Origin: Loripinus fragilis
Taxonomy: Eukaryota > Mollusca > Bivalvia > Lucinida > Lucinidae
NCBI GenBank assembly: GCA_964019695.1
Contig: OZ026515.1
Coordinates: 42,275,994-42,339,993, forward strand
Reading direction: 5' to 3'
Length of the DNA stretch: 64,000 bases
The notes under the pieces: generated by a model
The model's database searches: none
The model's input: only the letters and a program-made list of their open reading frames with translations
What the model was told of the DNA's origin: nothing
In this document: positions 42,652-55,347 of the stretch, piece after piece
Layout: each line of letters begins with the position of its first letter
Numbering within the stretch: the stretch's first letter is position 1
Translations under genes and position numbers: made by a program

Positions 42652-45600
42652 GCTCAAAATCCTTGTAGAGTACTTTTACAAACATTGTAGACCCAGATGA
42701 GATGCCACAGTATTAAAGTCAAGGACAATCCACATAGACATAATCTGTTTTTGTTTATTTGAATTAATGCTTTACATCCCCTGTCTACAATTATTAAGTC
42801 ATGCTGGGATGATTTCCTGTCTGTCTGGGTCGAACCAGTATCAAGCAGCAGATAAAGTGTTTTGCTCAAGTACACATTTACGCAGTGAGTCTGTTGGCGG
42901 CGAGTCTCCAACTAGCAGCCCTTCTATCCCCAGTCTAACGCTCTCCCATCTGAGCCACTAGCTGTGCTCCACTTTCTAGTACAGATGCTCATTAAGGATG
43001 TCATTCACTAGCTGAACTTGGAAATAAAACACATGTCCCAAGAAAGACTTTGAGAGCCATATTGAGGGGCCTATTCTGCTGCCCTATTCTTGCCAAAGGT
43101 TTGCTTTTTAGCATTGAACAATTTTGAACACATGCACACCTAGATAGGTTTTCTTCCTCGAATAATGGGCTGCTTCTGCCTGAATGTGACACTGGCTACA
43201 TTGTCATAGGACCAGTTTAGCAAAATTTCTGAGCGTAAAAAAGCAATTATTTTCTTACCCAGCAATCTTAACATATGTTTTGGGTGCTCAAAAGAACCGT
43301 CTCATTGAGATGGTTCTTTTGAGTACCCACAACATGTTTTGATTGAGAAATATGAACAATAATCTTCAGTTACGCACATTTATCTGGAGGCCTGCATTGT
43401 ACCAGTAGCAGAAGTGACCATGCACAAAAAACTTTTCAGATGACAAAAGAGGTGGCTCTGACCGGACTTGACACATTGGTTGACTCAATACTGGGTCATG
43501 CATCTCTTCTAACAATTTGTAAGCTCAAAATCCTTGTAGAGTACTTTTACACACATTGTAGACACAGATGAGATGCCACAGTATTTTAAGTCAAGGACAA
43601 TCCACATAGACATAATCTGTTTATTTGTTTGTTTATTTGATTTGATGCATTATGTCGCAGTCAACAATTTTTCAGTCATGTTGGGATGATTTCCGGTCTT
43701 CCTGGGCCAAACCAGTATTAAGATGCATATAATGTGTTTGCTCAAGGACACATTTACACAGTGACTCTGCCGGCGGTGCGTCCTGAATAAGCATCCTTTT
43801 GATCCCCAATCTAACGTTCTACCATCTGTGCCCCTATGCTCCACTTTCTAGTACAGATGTTCCTTTTAGCAGTGCCATTAAGATTACCATTCCCTGACTG
43901 AACTTGGAATCCAAACACATGTCCTGAGTAAGGCTTTGAGAGCCATATTGAGGGGTCTATTCTGCTGCCCTGTTCTCGCCAAAGGTTTGCTTTTCAGAAA
44001 TTCCGAAACTGCATCTCCAGGCCTCCATCCAAGAATTAAAATGACAGACTGACTATACAGCATCAAAAAGGCAAATACAAAGCAGGATTTCTCTCTTGTC
44101 ATTGACAGTAACACCAGTTGAACACTAAGTCTTCTGCACAGTCAAAAGGTTCATCCTAGCATAAATGTTTCTGTCAAAGGCTCTTCTAGTTCTTAGACAT
44201 AACTGCACAAATAAGGTATCACACTGCTACAAGGGACACAAACTATAACATTCAGACAAAAAAGCACAAAAAGGTAATGTCAACCTTAAAGACTAGAAAG
44301 TCCAAGAATCTATTGATCTCCATCTTCCTGACTATGTAACTGCCCCAACAAATACCTCACCAAGCTCTCATATATCAAGACTTTCATAAGCCTGCAGCTG
44401 AACATACATTGAAATCTATATGACTGCCATGTGCATGACCTCCTGGATAAAAATGGCTATCAAGACCAGCAAAGAAGCCCTAGACCGAGTCTTTCAAAGA
44501 GATGCCAAAGAGCTCTTGTAGGTACAATGGTAAGTCAAACAGAGGCAGATCCTGGCTATCCACCTGGATTAGTGCCATGTCTTGGCAGATTGCCTGATGG
44601 TGAAATATTTGCAGCTTTAGTATGGTCAAACAAACTGAGTGTCATGGGCAGCATGGTTTGGCCCACTAAGATCAATGCAGACACAGGCTCCTTGAAGAAA
44701 AGTGCGGAGTGCTACTGCCCACTTTGGATTCTGGATTAACCCTACTTTTATGCCACCATCCAGACCACATCAACCGAAATCGGCATTAAAAAGGGGCCCC
44801 ATTTAGATTTCAATGCAGATTTCTAGTTAACTAGTAAGGATTGCCACACAAAATAGGTCAATATCAAAAGCCATCATCGACAATTGCCAACTCCACAGGT
44901 CTCTCAAGAATTGTGTTGTCTGAATTGTTCTTGGTGGAGCAAACCTGAAGCCACAAAGAAGACACTTAAGTTTGTGTGTACATAGCAGCTAACAAATATT
45001 TAACCCTGCAGGTAGTCCAACAAGACAAGGCACTGGTCCAGGTAGGTAGATCCTAAGGTTCTACTCTGATTGGCTCACCATTGTATAGGCAAGAGCCATT
45101 TGTCACCCTTCGGCAAAACCAGGTGCAGGGTTTTCAGGACAGCCTTCGTAGCTGTTTCCCCAAGAAATCTTGCACAAAGCAGGTATACAGACTTCAATGC
45201 ATGTGCAGCAACAGCCATATGAGTCTTGGTATAAGTGGGCCTAGATGAGATGCTTGTTCAGCCAGTTGACACAGGCAGGAACATGAAAACCAACAGATTA
45301 CGAGACTTTGCCAGCTTTAAAGTAGACACAACCTTGTTGAACAGCATGGTCTGGATGGTAAAGTTTACATCCCTCATGTCAATGTGCTAACTTGTTCTTG
45401 CACTGTTATCAAAACATGACAGTTTCTTCTGGCAAAGCCATGGCCAGCTGCCACACTATCCTATGGTGAGCCTCATTGACAATGCAGATGTGTTCCATTA
45501 GCATTTCCTGTCAAAGATGTAGGAAAAAGTTGTGCATGTTTTATTTGCCACAGATACTAAAGCTATTCTATTGTGAAGAATAGTCATACTGGTCCCCTTT

Positions 45601-45785
45601 TCTGTGTCCAAAGAACAATTCATACATGGTCTTCAGCTGGTCCATAGTAAGCTGTGTAAGAATGTGACAGGTAGTACTGGGCTACATTGTACCAGTAGCA
45701 AAGTGACCACATACATCTGAACATACACAAATATTTTTCAGATGACAAAAGAGGTGGCTCTGACCTGACTTGATATGGCTTTAAC
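42652..45785. repeat. Tandem array unit 3 (3134 bp)
   Basis: It carries CTGTCTGTCTGGGTCG in the A-module SINE where units 1, 2, 5, 6 and 8 have CTGTCTTCCTGGGTCG; units 4, 7 and 9 share its variant. The hairpin arm is shortened to CAACATGTTTTG. Confidence 0.92.
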
Positions 45786-48700
45786 GCTCAAAATCCTTGT
45801 AGAGTACTTTTACAAACATTGTAGACCCAGATGAGATGCCACAGTATTAAAGTCAAGGACAATCCACATAGACATAATCTGTTTATTTGAATTGATGCTT
45901 TACATCCCCTGTCTACAATTATTAAGTCATGCTGGGATGATTTCCTGTCTGTCTGGGTCGAACCAGTATCAAGCAGCAGATAAAGTGTTTTGCTCAAGTA
46001 CACATTTACACAGTGAGTCTGTTGGCGGCGAGTCTCCAACTAGCAGCCCTTCTATCCCCAGTCTAACGCTCTCCCATCTGAGCCACTAGCTGTGCTCCAC
46101 TTTCTAGTACAGATGCTCATTAAGGATGTCATTCACTAGCTGAACTTGGAAATAAAACACATGTCCCAAGAAAGACTTTGAGAGCCATATTGAGGGGCCT
46201 TTTCTGCTGCCCTATTCTTGCCAAAGGTTTGCTTTTTAGCATTGAACAATTTTGAACACATGCACACCTAGATAGATTTTCTTCCTCGAATAATGGGCTG
46301 CTTCTGCCTGAATGTGACACTGGCTACATTGTCATAGGACCAGTTAAGCAAAATTTCTGAGCGTAAAAAAGCAATTATTTTCTTACCCAGCAATCTTAAC
46401 ATATGTTTTGGGTGCTCAAAAGAACCGTCTCATTGAGATGGTTCTTTTGAGTACCCACAACATGTTTTGATTGAGAAATATGAACAATAATCTTCAGTTA
46501 CGCACATTTATCTGGAGGCCTGCATTGTACCAGTAGCAGAAGTGACCATGCACAAAAAACTTTTCAGATGACAAAAGAGGTGGCTCTGACCGGACTTGAC
46601 ACATTGGTTGACTAAATACTGGGTCATGCATCTCTTCTAACAATTTGTAAGCTCAAATTCCTTGTAGAGTACTTTTACACACATTGTAGACACAGATGAG
46701 ATGCCACAGTATTTTAAGTCAAGGACAATCCACATAGACATAATCTGTTTATTTGTTTGTTTATTTGATTTGATGCGTTATGTCGCAGTCAACAATTTTT
46801 CAGTCATATTGGGATGATTTCCGGTCTTCCTGGGCCAAACCAGTATTAAGATGCATATAATGTGTTTGCTCAAGGACACATTTACACAGTGACTCTGTCG
46901 GCGGTGAGTCCTGAATAAGCATCCTTTTGATCCCCAATCTAACGTTCTACCATCTGTGCCCCTATGCTCCACTTTCTAGTACAGATGTTCCTTTTAGCAG
47001 TGCCATTAAGATTACCATTCCCTGACTGAACTTGGAATCCAAACACATGTCCTGAGTAAGGCTTTGAGTGCCATATTGAGGGGTCTATTCTGCTGCCCTG
47101 TTCTCGCCAAAGGTTTGCTTTTCAGAAATTCCGAAACTGCGTCTCCAGGCCTCCATCCAAGAATTAAAATGACAGACTGACTATACAGCATCAAAAAGGC
47201 AAATACAAAGCAGGATTTCTCTCTTGTCATTGACAGTAACACCAGTTGAACACTAAGTCTTCTGCACAGTCAAAAGGTTCATCCTAGCATAAATGTTTCT
47301 GTCAAAGGCTCTTCTAGTTCTTAGACATAACTGCACAAATGAGGTATCACACTGCTACAAGGGACACAAACCATAACATTCAGACAAAAAAGCACAATAA
47401 GGTAATGTCAACCTTAAAGACTAGAAAGTCCAAGAATCTATTGATCTCCATCTTCCTGACTATGTAACTGCCCCAACAAATACCTCACCAAGCTCTCATA
47501 TATCAAGACTTTCATAAGCCTGCAGCTGAACATACATTGAAATCTATATGACTGCCATGTGCATGACCTCCTGGATAAAAATGGCTATCAAAACCAGCAA
47601 AGAAGCCCTAGACTGAGTCTTTCAAAGAGATGCCAAAGAGCTCTTGTTAAGGTACAATGGTAAGTCAAACAGAGGCAGATCCTGGCTATCCACCTGGATT
47701 AGTGCCATGTCTTGGCAGATTGCCTGATGGTGAAATATTTGCAGCTTTAGTATGGTCAAACAAACTGAGTGTCATGGGCAGCATGGTTTGGCCCACTAAG
47801 ATCAATGCAGACACAGGCTCCTTGAAGAAAAGTGCAGAGTGCTACTGCCCACTTTGGATTCTGGATTAACCCTACTTTTATGCCACCATCCAGACCACAT
47901 CAACCGAAATCGGCATTAAAACGGGGCCCCATTTAGATTTCAATGCAGATTTCTAGTTAACTAGTAAGGATTGCCACACAAAATAGGTCAATATCAAAAG
48001 CCATCATCGACAATTGCCAACTCCACAGGTCTCTCAAGAATTGTGTTGTCTGAATTGTTCTTGGTGGAGCAAACCTGAAGCCACAAAGAAGACACTTAAG
48101 TTTGTGTGTACATAGCAGCTAACAAATATTTAACCCTGCAGGTAGTCCAACAAGACAAGGCACTGATCCAGGTAGGTAGATCCTAAGGTTCTACTCTGAA
48201 TGGCTCACCATTGTATAGGCAAGAGCCTTTTGTCATCCTTCGGCAAAACCAGGTGCAGGGTTTTCAGGACAGCCTTCGTAGCTGTTTCCCCAAGAAATCT
48301 TGCACAAAGCAGGTATACAGACTTCAATGCATGTGCAGCAACAGCCATATGAGTCTTGGTATAAGTGGGCCTAGATGAGATGCTTGTTCAGCCAGTTGAC
48401 ACAGGCAGGAACATGAAAACCAACAGATTACGAGACTTTGCCAGCCTTTAAAGTAGACACAACCTTGTTGAACAGCATGGTCTGGATGGTAAAGTTTACA
48501 TCCCTCATGTCAATGTGCTAACTTGTTCTTGCACTGTTATCAAAACATGACAGTTTCTTCTGGCAAAGCCATGGCCAGCTGCCACACTATCCTATGGTGA
48601 GCCTCATTGACAATGCAGATGTGTTCCATTAGCATTTCCTGTCAAAGATGTAGGAAAAAGTTGTGCATGTTTTATTTGCCACAGATACTAAAGCTATTCT

Positions 48701-48916
48701 ATTGTGAAGAAGAGTCATACTTGTCCCCTTTTCTGTGTCCAAAGAACAACTCATACATGGTCTTCAGCTGGTCCATAGTAAGCTGTGTAAGAATGTGACA
48801 GGTAGTACTGGGCTACATTGTACCAGTAGCAAAGTGACCACATACATCTGAACATACACAAATATTTTTCAGATGACAAAAGAGGTGGCTCTGACCTGAC
48901 TTGATATGGCTTTAAC
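45786..48916. repeat. Tandem array unit 4 (3131 bp)
   Basis: Its 102-codon frame is broken by CTAGACTGAGTC and by a TTAA change near 47647, leaving only the last 70 codons open. Confidence 0.92.
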
Positions 48917-51900
48917 GCTCAAAATCCTTGTAGAGTACTTTTACAAACATTGTAGACCCAGATGAGATGCCACAGTATTAAAGTCAAGGACAATCAACAT
49001 AGACATAATCTGTTTTTGTTTATTTGAATTGATGCTTTACATCCCCTGTCTACAATTATTAAGTCATGCTGGGATGATTTCCTGTCTTCCTGGGTCGAAC
49101 CAGTATCAAGCAGCAGATAAAGTGTCTTGCTCAAGTACACATTTACACAGTGAGTCTGTTGGCGGCGAGTCTCCAACTAGCAGCCCTTCTATCCCCAGTC
49201 TAACGCTCTCCCATCTGAGCCACTAGCTGTGCTCCACTTTCTAGTACAGATGCTCATTAAGGATGTCATTCACTAGCTGAACTTGGAAATAAAACACATG
49301 TCCCAAGAAAGACTTTGAGAGCCATATTGAGGGGCCTATTCTGCTGCCCTATTCTTGCCAAAGGTTTGCTTTTTAGCATTGAACAATTTTGAACACATGC
49401 ACACCTAGATAGGTTTTCTTCCTCGAATAATGGGCTGCTTCTGCCTGAATGTGACACTGGCTACATTGTCATAGGACCAGTTAAGCAAAATTTCTGAGCG
49501 AAAAAAGCAATTATTTTCTTACCCAGCAATCTTAACATATGTTTTTGGTGCTCAAAAGAACCGTCTCATTGAGATGGTTCTTTTGAGTACCCACAACATA
49601 TGTTTTGATTGAGAAATATGAACAATAATCTTCAGTTACGCACATTTATCTGGAGGCCTGCATTGTACCAGTAGCAGAAGTGACCATGCACAAAAAACTT
49701 TTCAGATGACAAAAGAGGTGGCTCTGACCGGACTTGACACATTGGTTGACTAAATACTGGGTCATGCATCTCTTCTAACAATTTGTAAGCTCAAAATCCT
49801 TGTAGAGTACTTTTACACACATTGTAGACACAGATGAGATGCCACAGTATTTAAAGTCAAGGACAATCCACATAGACATAATCTGTTTATTTGTTTGTTT
49901 ATTTGATTTGATGCGTTATGTCGCAGTCAACAATTTTTCAGTCATATTGGGATGATTTCCGGTCTTCCTGGGCCAAACCAGTATTAAGATGCATATAATG
50001 TGTTTGCTCAAGGACACATTTACACAGTGACTCTGCCGGCGGTGAGTCCTGAATAAGCATCCTTTTGATCCCCAATCTAACGTTCTACCATCTGTGCCCT
50101 TATGCTCCACTTTCTAGTCCAGATGTTCCTTTTAGCAGTGCCATTAAGATTACCATTCCCTGACTGAACTTGGAATCCAAACACATGAACTGAGTAAGGC
50201 TTTGAGAGCCATATTGAGGGGTCTATTCTGCTGCCCTGTTCTCACCAAAGGTTTGCTTTTCAGAAATTCCGAAACTGCGTCTCCAGGCCTCCATCCAAGA
50301 ATTAAAATGACAGACTGACTATACAGCATAAAAAGGCAAATACAAAGCAGGATTTCTCTCTTGTCATTGACAGTAACACCAGTTGAACACTAAGTCTTCT
50401 GCACAGTCAAAAGGTTCATCGTAGCATAAATGTTTCTGTCAAAGGCTCTTCTAGTTCTTAGACATAACTGCACAAATAAGGTATCACACTGCTACAAGGG
50501 ACACAAACTATAACATTCAGACAAAACTGCACAATAAGGTAATGTCAACCTTAAAGACTAGAAAGTCCAAGAATCTATTGATCTCCATCTTCCTGACTAT
50601 GTAACTGCCCCAACAAATACCTCACCAAGCACTCATATATCAAGACTTTCATAAGCCTGCAGCTGAACATACATTGAAATCTATATGACTGCCATGTGCA
50701 TGACCTCCTGGATAAAAATGGCTATCAAGACCAGCAAAGAAGCCCTAGACCGAGTCTTTCAAAGAGATGCCAAAGAGCTCTTGTAGGTACAATGGTAAGT
50801 CAAACAGAGGCAGATCCTGGCTATCCACCTGGATAAGTGCCATGTCTTGGCAGATTGCCTGATGGTGAAATATTTGCTGCTTTAGTATGGTCAAACAAAC
50901 TGAGTGTCATGGGCAGCATGGTTTGGCCCACTAAGATCAATGCAGACACAGGCTCCTTGAAGAAAAGTGCAGAGTGCTACTGCCCACTTTGGATTCTGGA
51001 TTAACCCTACTTTTATGCCACCATCCAGACCACATCAACCGAAATCGGCATTAAAACAGGGCCCCATTTAGATTTCAATGCAGATTTCTAGTCAACTAGT
51101 AAGGATTGCCACACAAAATAGGTCAATATCAAAAGCCATCGTCGACAATTGCCAACTCCACAGGTCTCTCAAGAATTGTGTTGTCTGAATTGTTCTTGGT
51201 GGAGCAAACCTGAAGCCACAAAGAAGACACTTAAGTTTGTGTGTACATAGCAGCTAACAAATATTTAACCCTGCAGGTAGTCCAACAAGACAAGGCACTG
51301 GTCCAGGTAGGTAGATCCTAAGGTTCTACTCTGATTGGCTCACCATTGTATAGGCAAGAGCCATTTGTCACCCTTCGGCAAAACCAGGTGCAGGGTTTTC
51401 AGGACAGCCTTCGTAGCTTTTGTTTTGTTTGTTTGATTTGATTCTTTACGTCCACTCAACAATCTTTCAGTTATGCGGGACGGTCTTCCTGGGTTGAACC
51501 AGTACTAAGCTAGGATAAATGTGTCTTGCTCAAGGACCACAACGCAGTGACGCCGGTGAGGCTCGAACAGCCTTCTTAGCTGTTTCCCCAAGAAATCTTG
51601 CACAAAGCAGGTATACAGACTTCAATGCATGTGCAGCAACAGCCATATGAGTCTTGGTATAAGTGGGCCTAGATGAGATGCTTGCTCAGCCAGTTGACAC
51701 AGGCAGGAACATGAAAACCAACAGATTACGAGACTTTGCCAGCCTTTAAAGTAGACACAACCTTGTTGAACAGCTTGGTCTGGATGGTAAAGTTTACATC
51801 CCTCATGTCAATGTGCTAACTTGTTCTTGCACTGTTATCAAAACATGACAGTTTCTTCTGGCAAAGCCATGGCCAGCTGCCACACTATCCTATGGTGAGC

Positions 51901-52214
51901 CTCATTGACAATGCAGATGTGTTCCATTAGCATTTCCTGTCAAAGATGTAGGAAAAAGTTGTGCATGTTTTATTTGCCACAGATACTAAAGCTATTCTAT
52001 TGTGAAGAAGAGTCATACTAGTCCCCTTTTCTGTGTCCAAAGAACAACTCATACATGGTCTTCAGCTGGTCCATAGTAAGCTGTGTAAGAATGTGACAGG
52101 TAGTACTGGGCTACATTGTACCAGTAGCAAAGTGACCACATACATCTGAACATACACAAATATTTTTCAGATGACAAAAGAGGTGGCTCTGACCTGACTT
52201 GATATGGCTTTAAC
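48917..52214. repeat. Tandem array unit 5 (3298 bp, with SINE insertion)
   Basis: It is about 163 bp longer than its neighbours because of the SINE at 51419-51566 plus its target duplication. Its 102-codon frame is stopped by CCTGGATAAGTG. Confidence 0.92.
51419..51566 (-). mobile_element. Unit-specific truncated SINE with 15-bp target duplication
   Basis: ACAGCCTTCGTAGCT (51404-51418) and ACAGCCTTCTTAGCT (51567-51581) flank the insert, with one mismatch. In - orientation the copy is 5'-truncated inside the B-box (TTCGAGCCTCACCGGCGTCA), keeps the body, and ends in an A-rich AAAC tail. It is absent from all other units. Confidence 0.9.
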
Positions 52215-55200
52215 GCTCAAAAACCTTGTAGAGTACTTTTACAAACATTGTAGACCCAGATGAGATGCCACAGTATTAAAGTCAAGGACAATCCACATAG
52301 ACATAATCTGTTTTTGTTTATTTGAATTGATGCTTTACATCCCCTGTCTACAATTATTAAGTCATGCTGGGATGATTTCCTGTCTTCCTGGGTCGAACCA
52401 GTATCAAGCAGCAGATAAAGTGTCTTGCTCAAGTACACATTTACACAGGAGTCTGTTGGCGGCGAGTCTCCAACTAGCAGCCCTTCTATCCCAAGTCTAA
52501 CACTCTCCCATCTGAGCCACTAGCTGTGCTCCACTTTCTAGTACAGATGCTCATTAAGGATGTCATTCACTAGCTGAACTTGGAAATAAAACACATGTCC
52601 CAAGAAAGACTTTGAGAGCCATATTGAGGGGCCTATTCTGCTGCCCTATTCTTGCCAAAGGTTTGCTTTTTAGCATTGAACAATTTTGAACACATGCACA
52701 CCTAGATAGGTTTTTTTCCTCGAATAATGGGCTGCTTCTGCCTGAATGTGACACTGGCTACATTGTCATAGGACCAGTTAAGCAAAATTTCTGAGCGTAA
52801 AAAAGCAATTATTTTCTTACCCAGCAATCTTAACATATGTTTTTGGTGCTCAAAAGAACCGTCTCATTGAGATGGTGCTTTTGAGTACCCACAACATATG
52901 TTTTGATTGAGAAATATGAGCAATAATCTTCAGTTACGCATATTTATCTGGAGGCCTGCATTGTACCAGTAGCAGAAGTGACCATGCACAAAAAACTTTT
53001 CAGATGACAAAAGAGGTGGCTCTGACCGGACTTGACACATTGGTTGACTCAATACTGGGTCATGCATCTCTTCTAACAATTTGTAAGCTCAAAATCCTTG
53101 TAGAGTACTTTTACACACATTGTAGACACAGATGAGATGCCACAGTATTTAAAGTCAAGGACAATCCACATAGACATAATCTGTTTATTTGTTTGTTATC
53201 TGATTTGATGCATTATGTCGCAGTCAACAATTTTTCAGTCATGTTGGGATGATTTCCGGTCTTCCTGGGCCAAACCAGTATTAAGATGCATATAATGTGT
53301 TTGCTCGAGGACACATTTACACAGTGACTCTGCCGGCGGTGCGTCCTGAATAAGCATCCTTTTGATCCCCAATCTAACGTTCTACCATCTGTGCCCCTAT
53401 GCTCCACTTTCTAGTACAGATGTTCCTTTTAGCAGTGCCATTAAGATTACCATTCCCTGACTGAACTTGGAATCCAAACACATGTCCTGAGTAAGGCTTT
53501 GAGAGCCATATTGAGGGGTCTATTCTGCTGCCCTGTTCTCACCAAAGGTTTGCTTTTCAGAAATTCCGAAACTGCATCTCCAGGCCTCCATCCAAGAATT
53601 AAAATGACAGACTGACTATACAGCATAAAAAGGCAAATACAAAGCAGGATTTCTCTCTTGTCATTGACAGTAACACCAGTTGAACACTAAGTCTTCTGCA
53701 CAGTCAAAAGGTTCATCGTAGCATAAATGTTTCTGTCAAAGGCTCTTCTAGTTCTTAGACATAACTGCACAAATAAGGTATCACACTGCTACAAGGGACA
53801 CAAACTATAACATTCAGACAAAAAAGCACAAAAAGGTAATGTCAACCTTAAAGACTAGAAAGTCCAAGAATCTATTGATCTCCATCTTACTGACTATGTA
53901 ACTGCCCCAACAAATACCTCACCAAGCTCTCATATATCAAGACTTTCATAAGCCTGCAGCTGAACATACATTGAAATCTATATGACTGCCATGTGCATGA
54001 CCTCCTGGATAAAAATGGCTATCAAGACCAGCAAAGAAGCCCTAGACCGAGTCTTTCAAAGAGATGCCAAAGAGCTCTTGTAGGTACAATGGTAAGTCAA
54101 ACAGAGGCAGATCCTGGCTATCCACCTGGATTAGTGCCATGTCTTGGCAGATTGCCTGATGGTGAAATATTTGCAGCTTTAGTATGGTCAAACAAACTGA
54201 GTGTCATGGGCAGCATGGTTTGGCCCACTAGAATCAATGCAGACACAGGCTCCTTGAAGAAAAGTGCGGAGTGCTACTGCCCACTTTGGATTCTGGATTA
54301 ACCCTACTTTTATGCCACCATCCAGACCACATCAACCGAAATCGGCATTAAAACGGGGCCCCATTTAGATTTCAATGCAGATTTCTAGTTAACTAGTAAG
54401 GATTGCCACACAAAATAGGTCAATATCAAAAGCCATCATCGACAATTGCCAACTCCACAGGTCTCTCAAGAATTGTGTTGTCTGAATTGTTCTTGGTGGA
54501 GCAAACCTGAAGCCACAAAGAAGACACTTAAGTTTGTGTGTACATAGCAGCTAACAAATATTTAACCCTGCAGGTAGTCCAACAAGACAAGGCACTGGTC
54601 CAGGTAGGTAGATCCTAAGGTTCTACTCTGATTGGCTCACCATTGTATAGGCAAGAGCCATTTGTCTCCCTTCGGCAAAACCAGGTGCAGGGTTTTCAGG
54701 ACAGCCTTCGTAGCTGTTTCCCCAAGAAATCTTGCACAAAGCAGGTATACAGACTTCAATGCATGTGCAGCCACAGCCATATGAGTCTTGGTATAAGTGG
54801 GCCTAGATGAGATGCTTGTTCAGCCAGTTGACACAGGCAGGAACATGAAAACCAACAGATTACGAGACTTTGCCAGCTTTAAAGTAGACACAACCTTGTT
54901 GAACAGCATGGTCTGGATGGTAAAGTTTACATCCCTCATGTCAATGTGCTAACTTGTTCTTGCACTGTTATCAAAACATGACAGTTTCTTCTGGCAAAGC
55001 CATGGCCAGCTGCCACACTATCCTATGGTGAGCCTCATTGACAATGCAGATGTGTTCCATTAGCATTTCCTGTCAAAGATGTAGGAAAAAGTTGTGCATG
55101 TTTTATTTGCCACAGATACTAAAGCTATTCTATTGTGAAGAAGAGTCATACTGGTCCCCTTTTCTGTGTCCAAAGAACAACTCATACATGGTCTTCAGCT

Positions 55201-55347
55201 GGTCCATAGTAAGCTGTGTAAGAATGTGACAGGTAGTACTGGGCTACATTGTACCAGTAGCAAAGTGACCACATACATCTGAACATACACAAATATTTTT
55301 CAGATGACAAAAGAGGTGGCTCTGACCTGACTTGATATGGCTTTAAC
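52215..55347. repeat. Tandem array unit 6 (3133 bp)
   Basis: Private variants TTTACACAGGAGTCTG, GGTGCTTTTGAG, ACGCATATTTATC and CCACTAGAATCAATG are shared with unit 8, marking it as the first half of a dimer. Confidence 0.92.
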
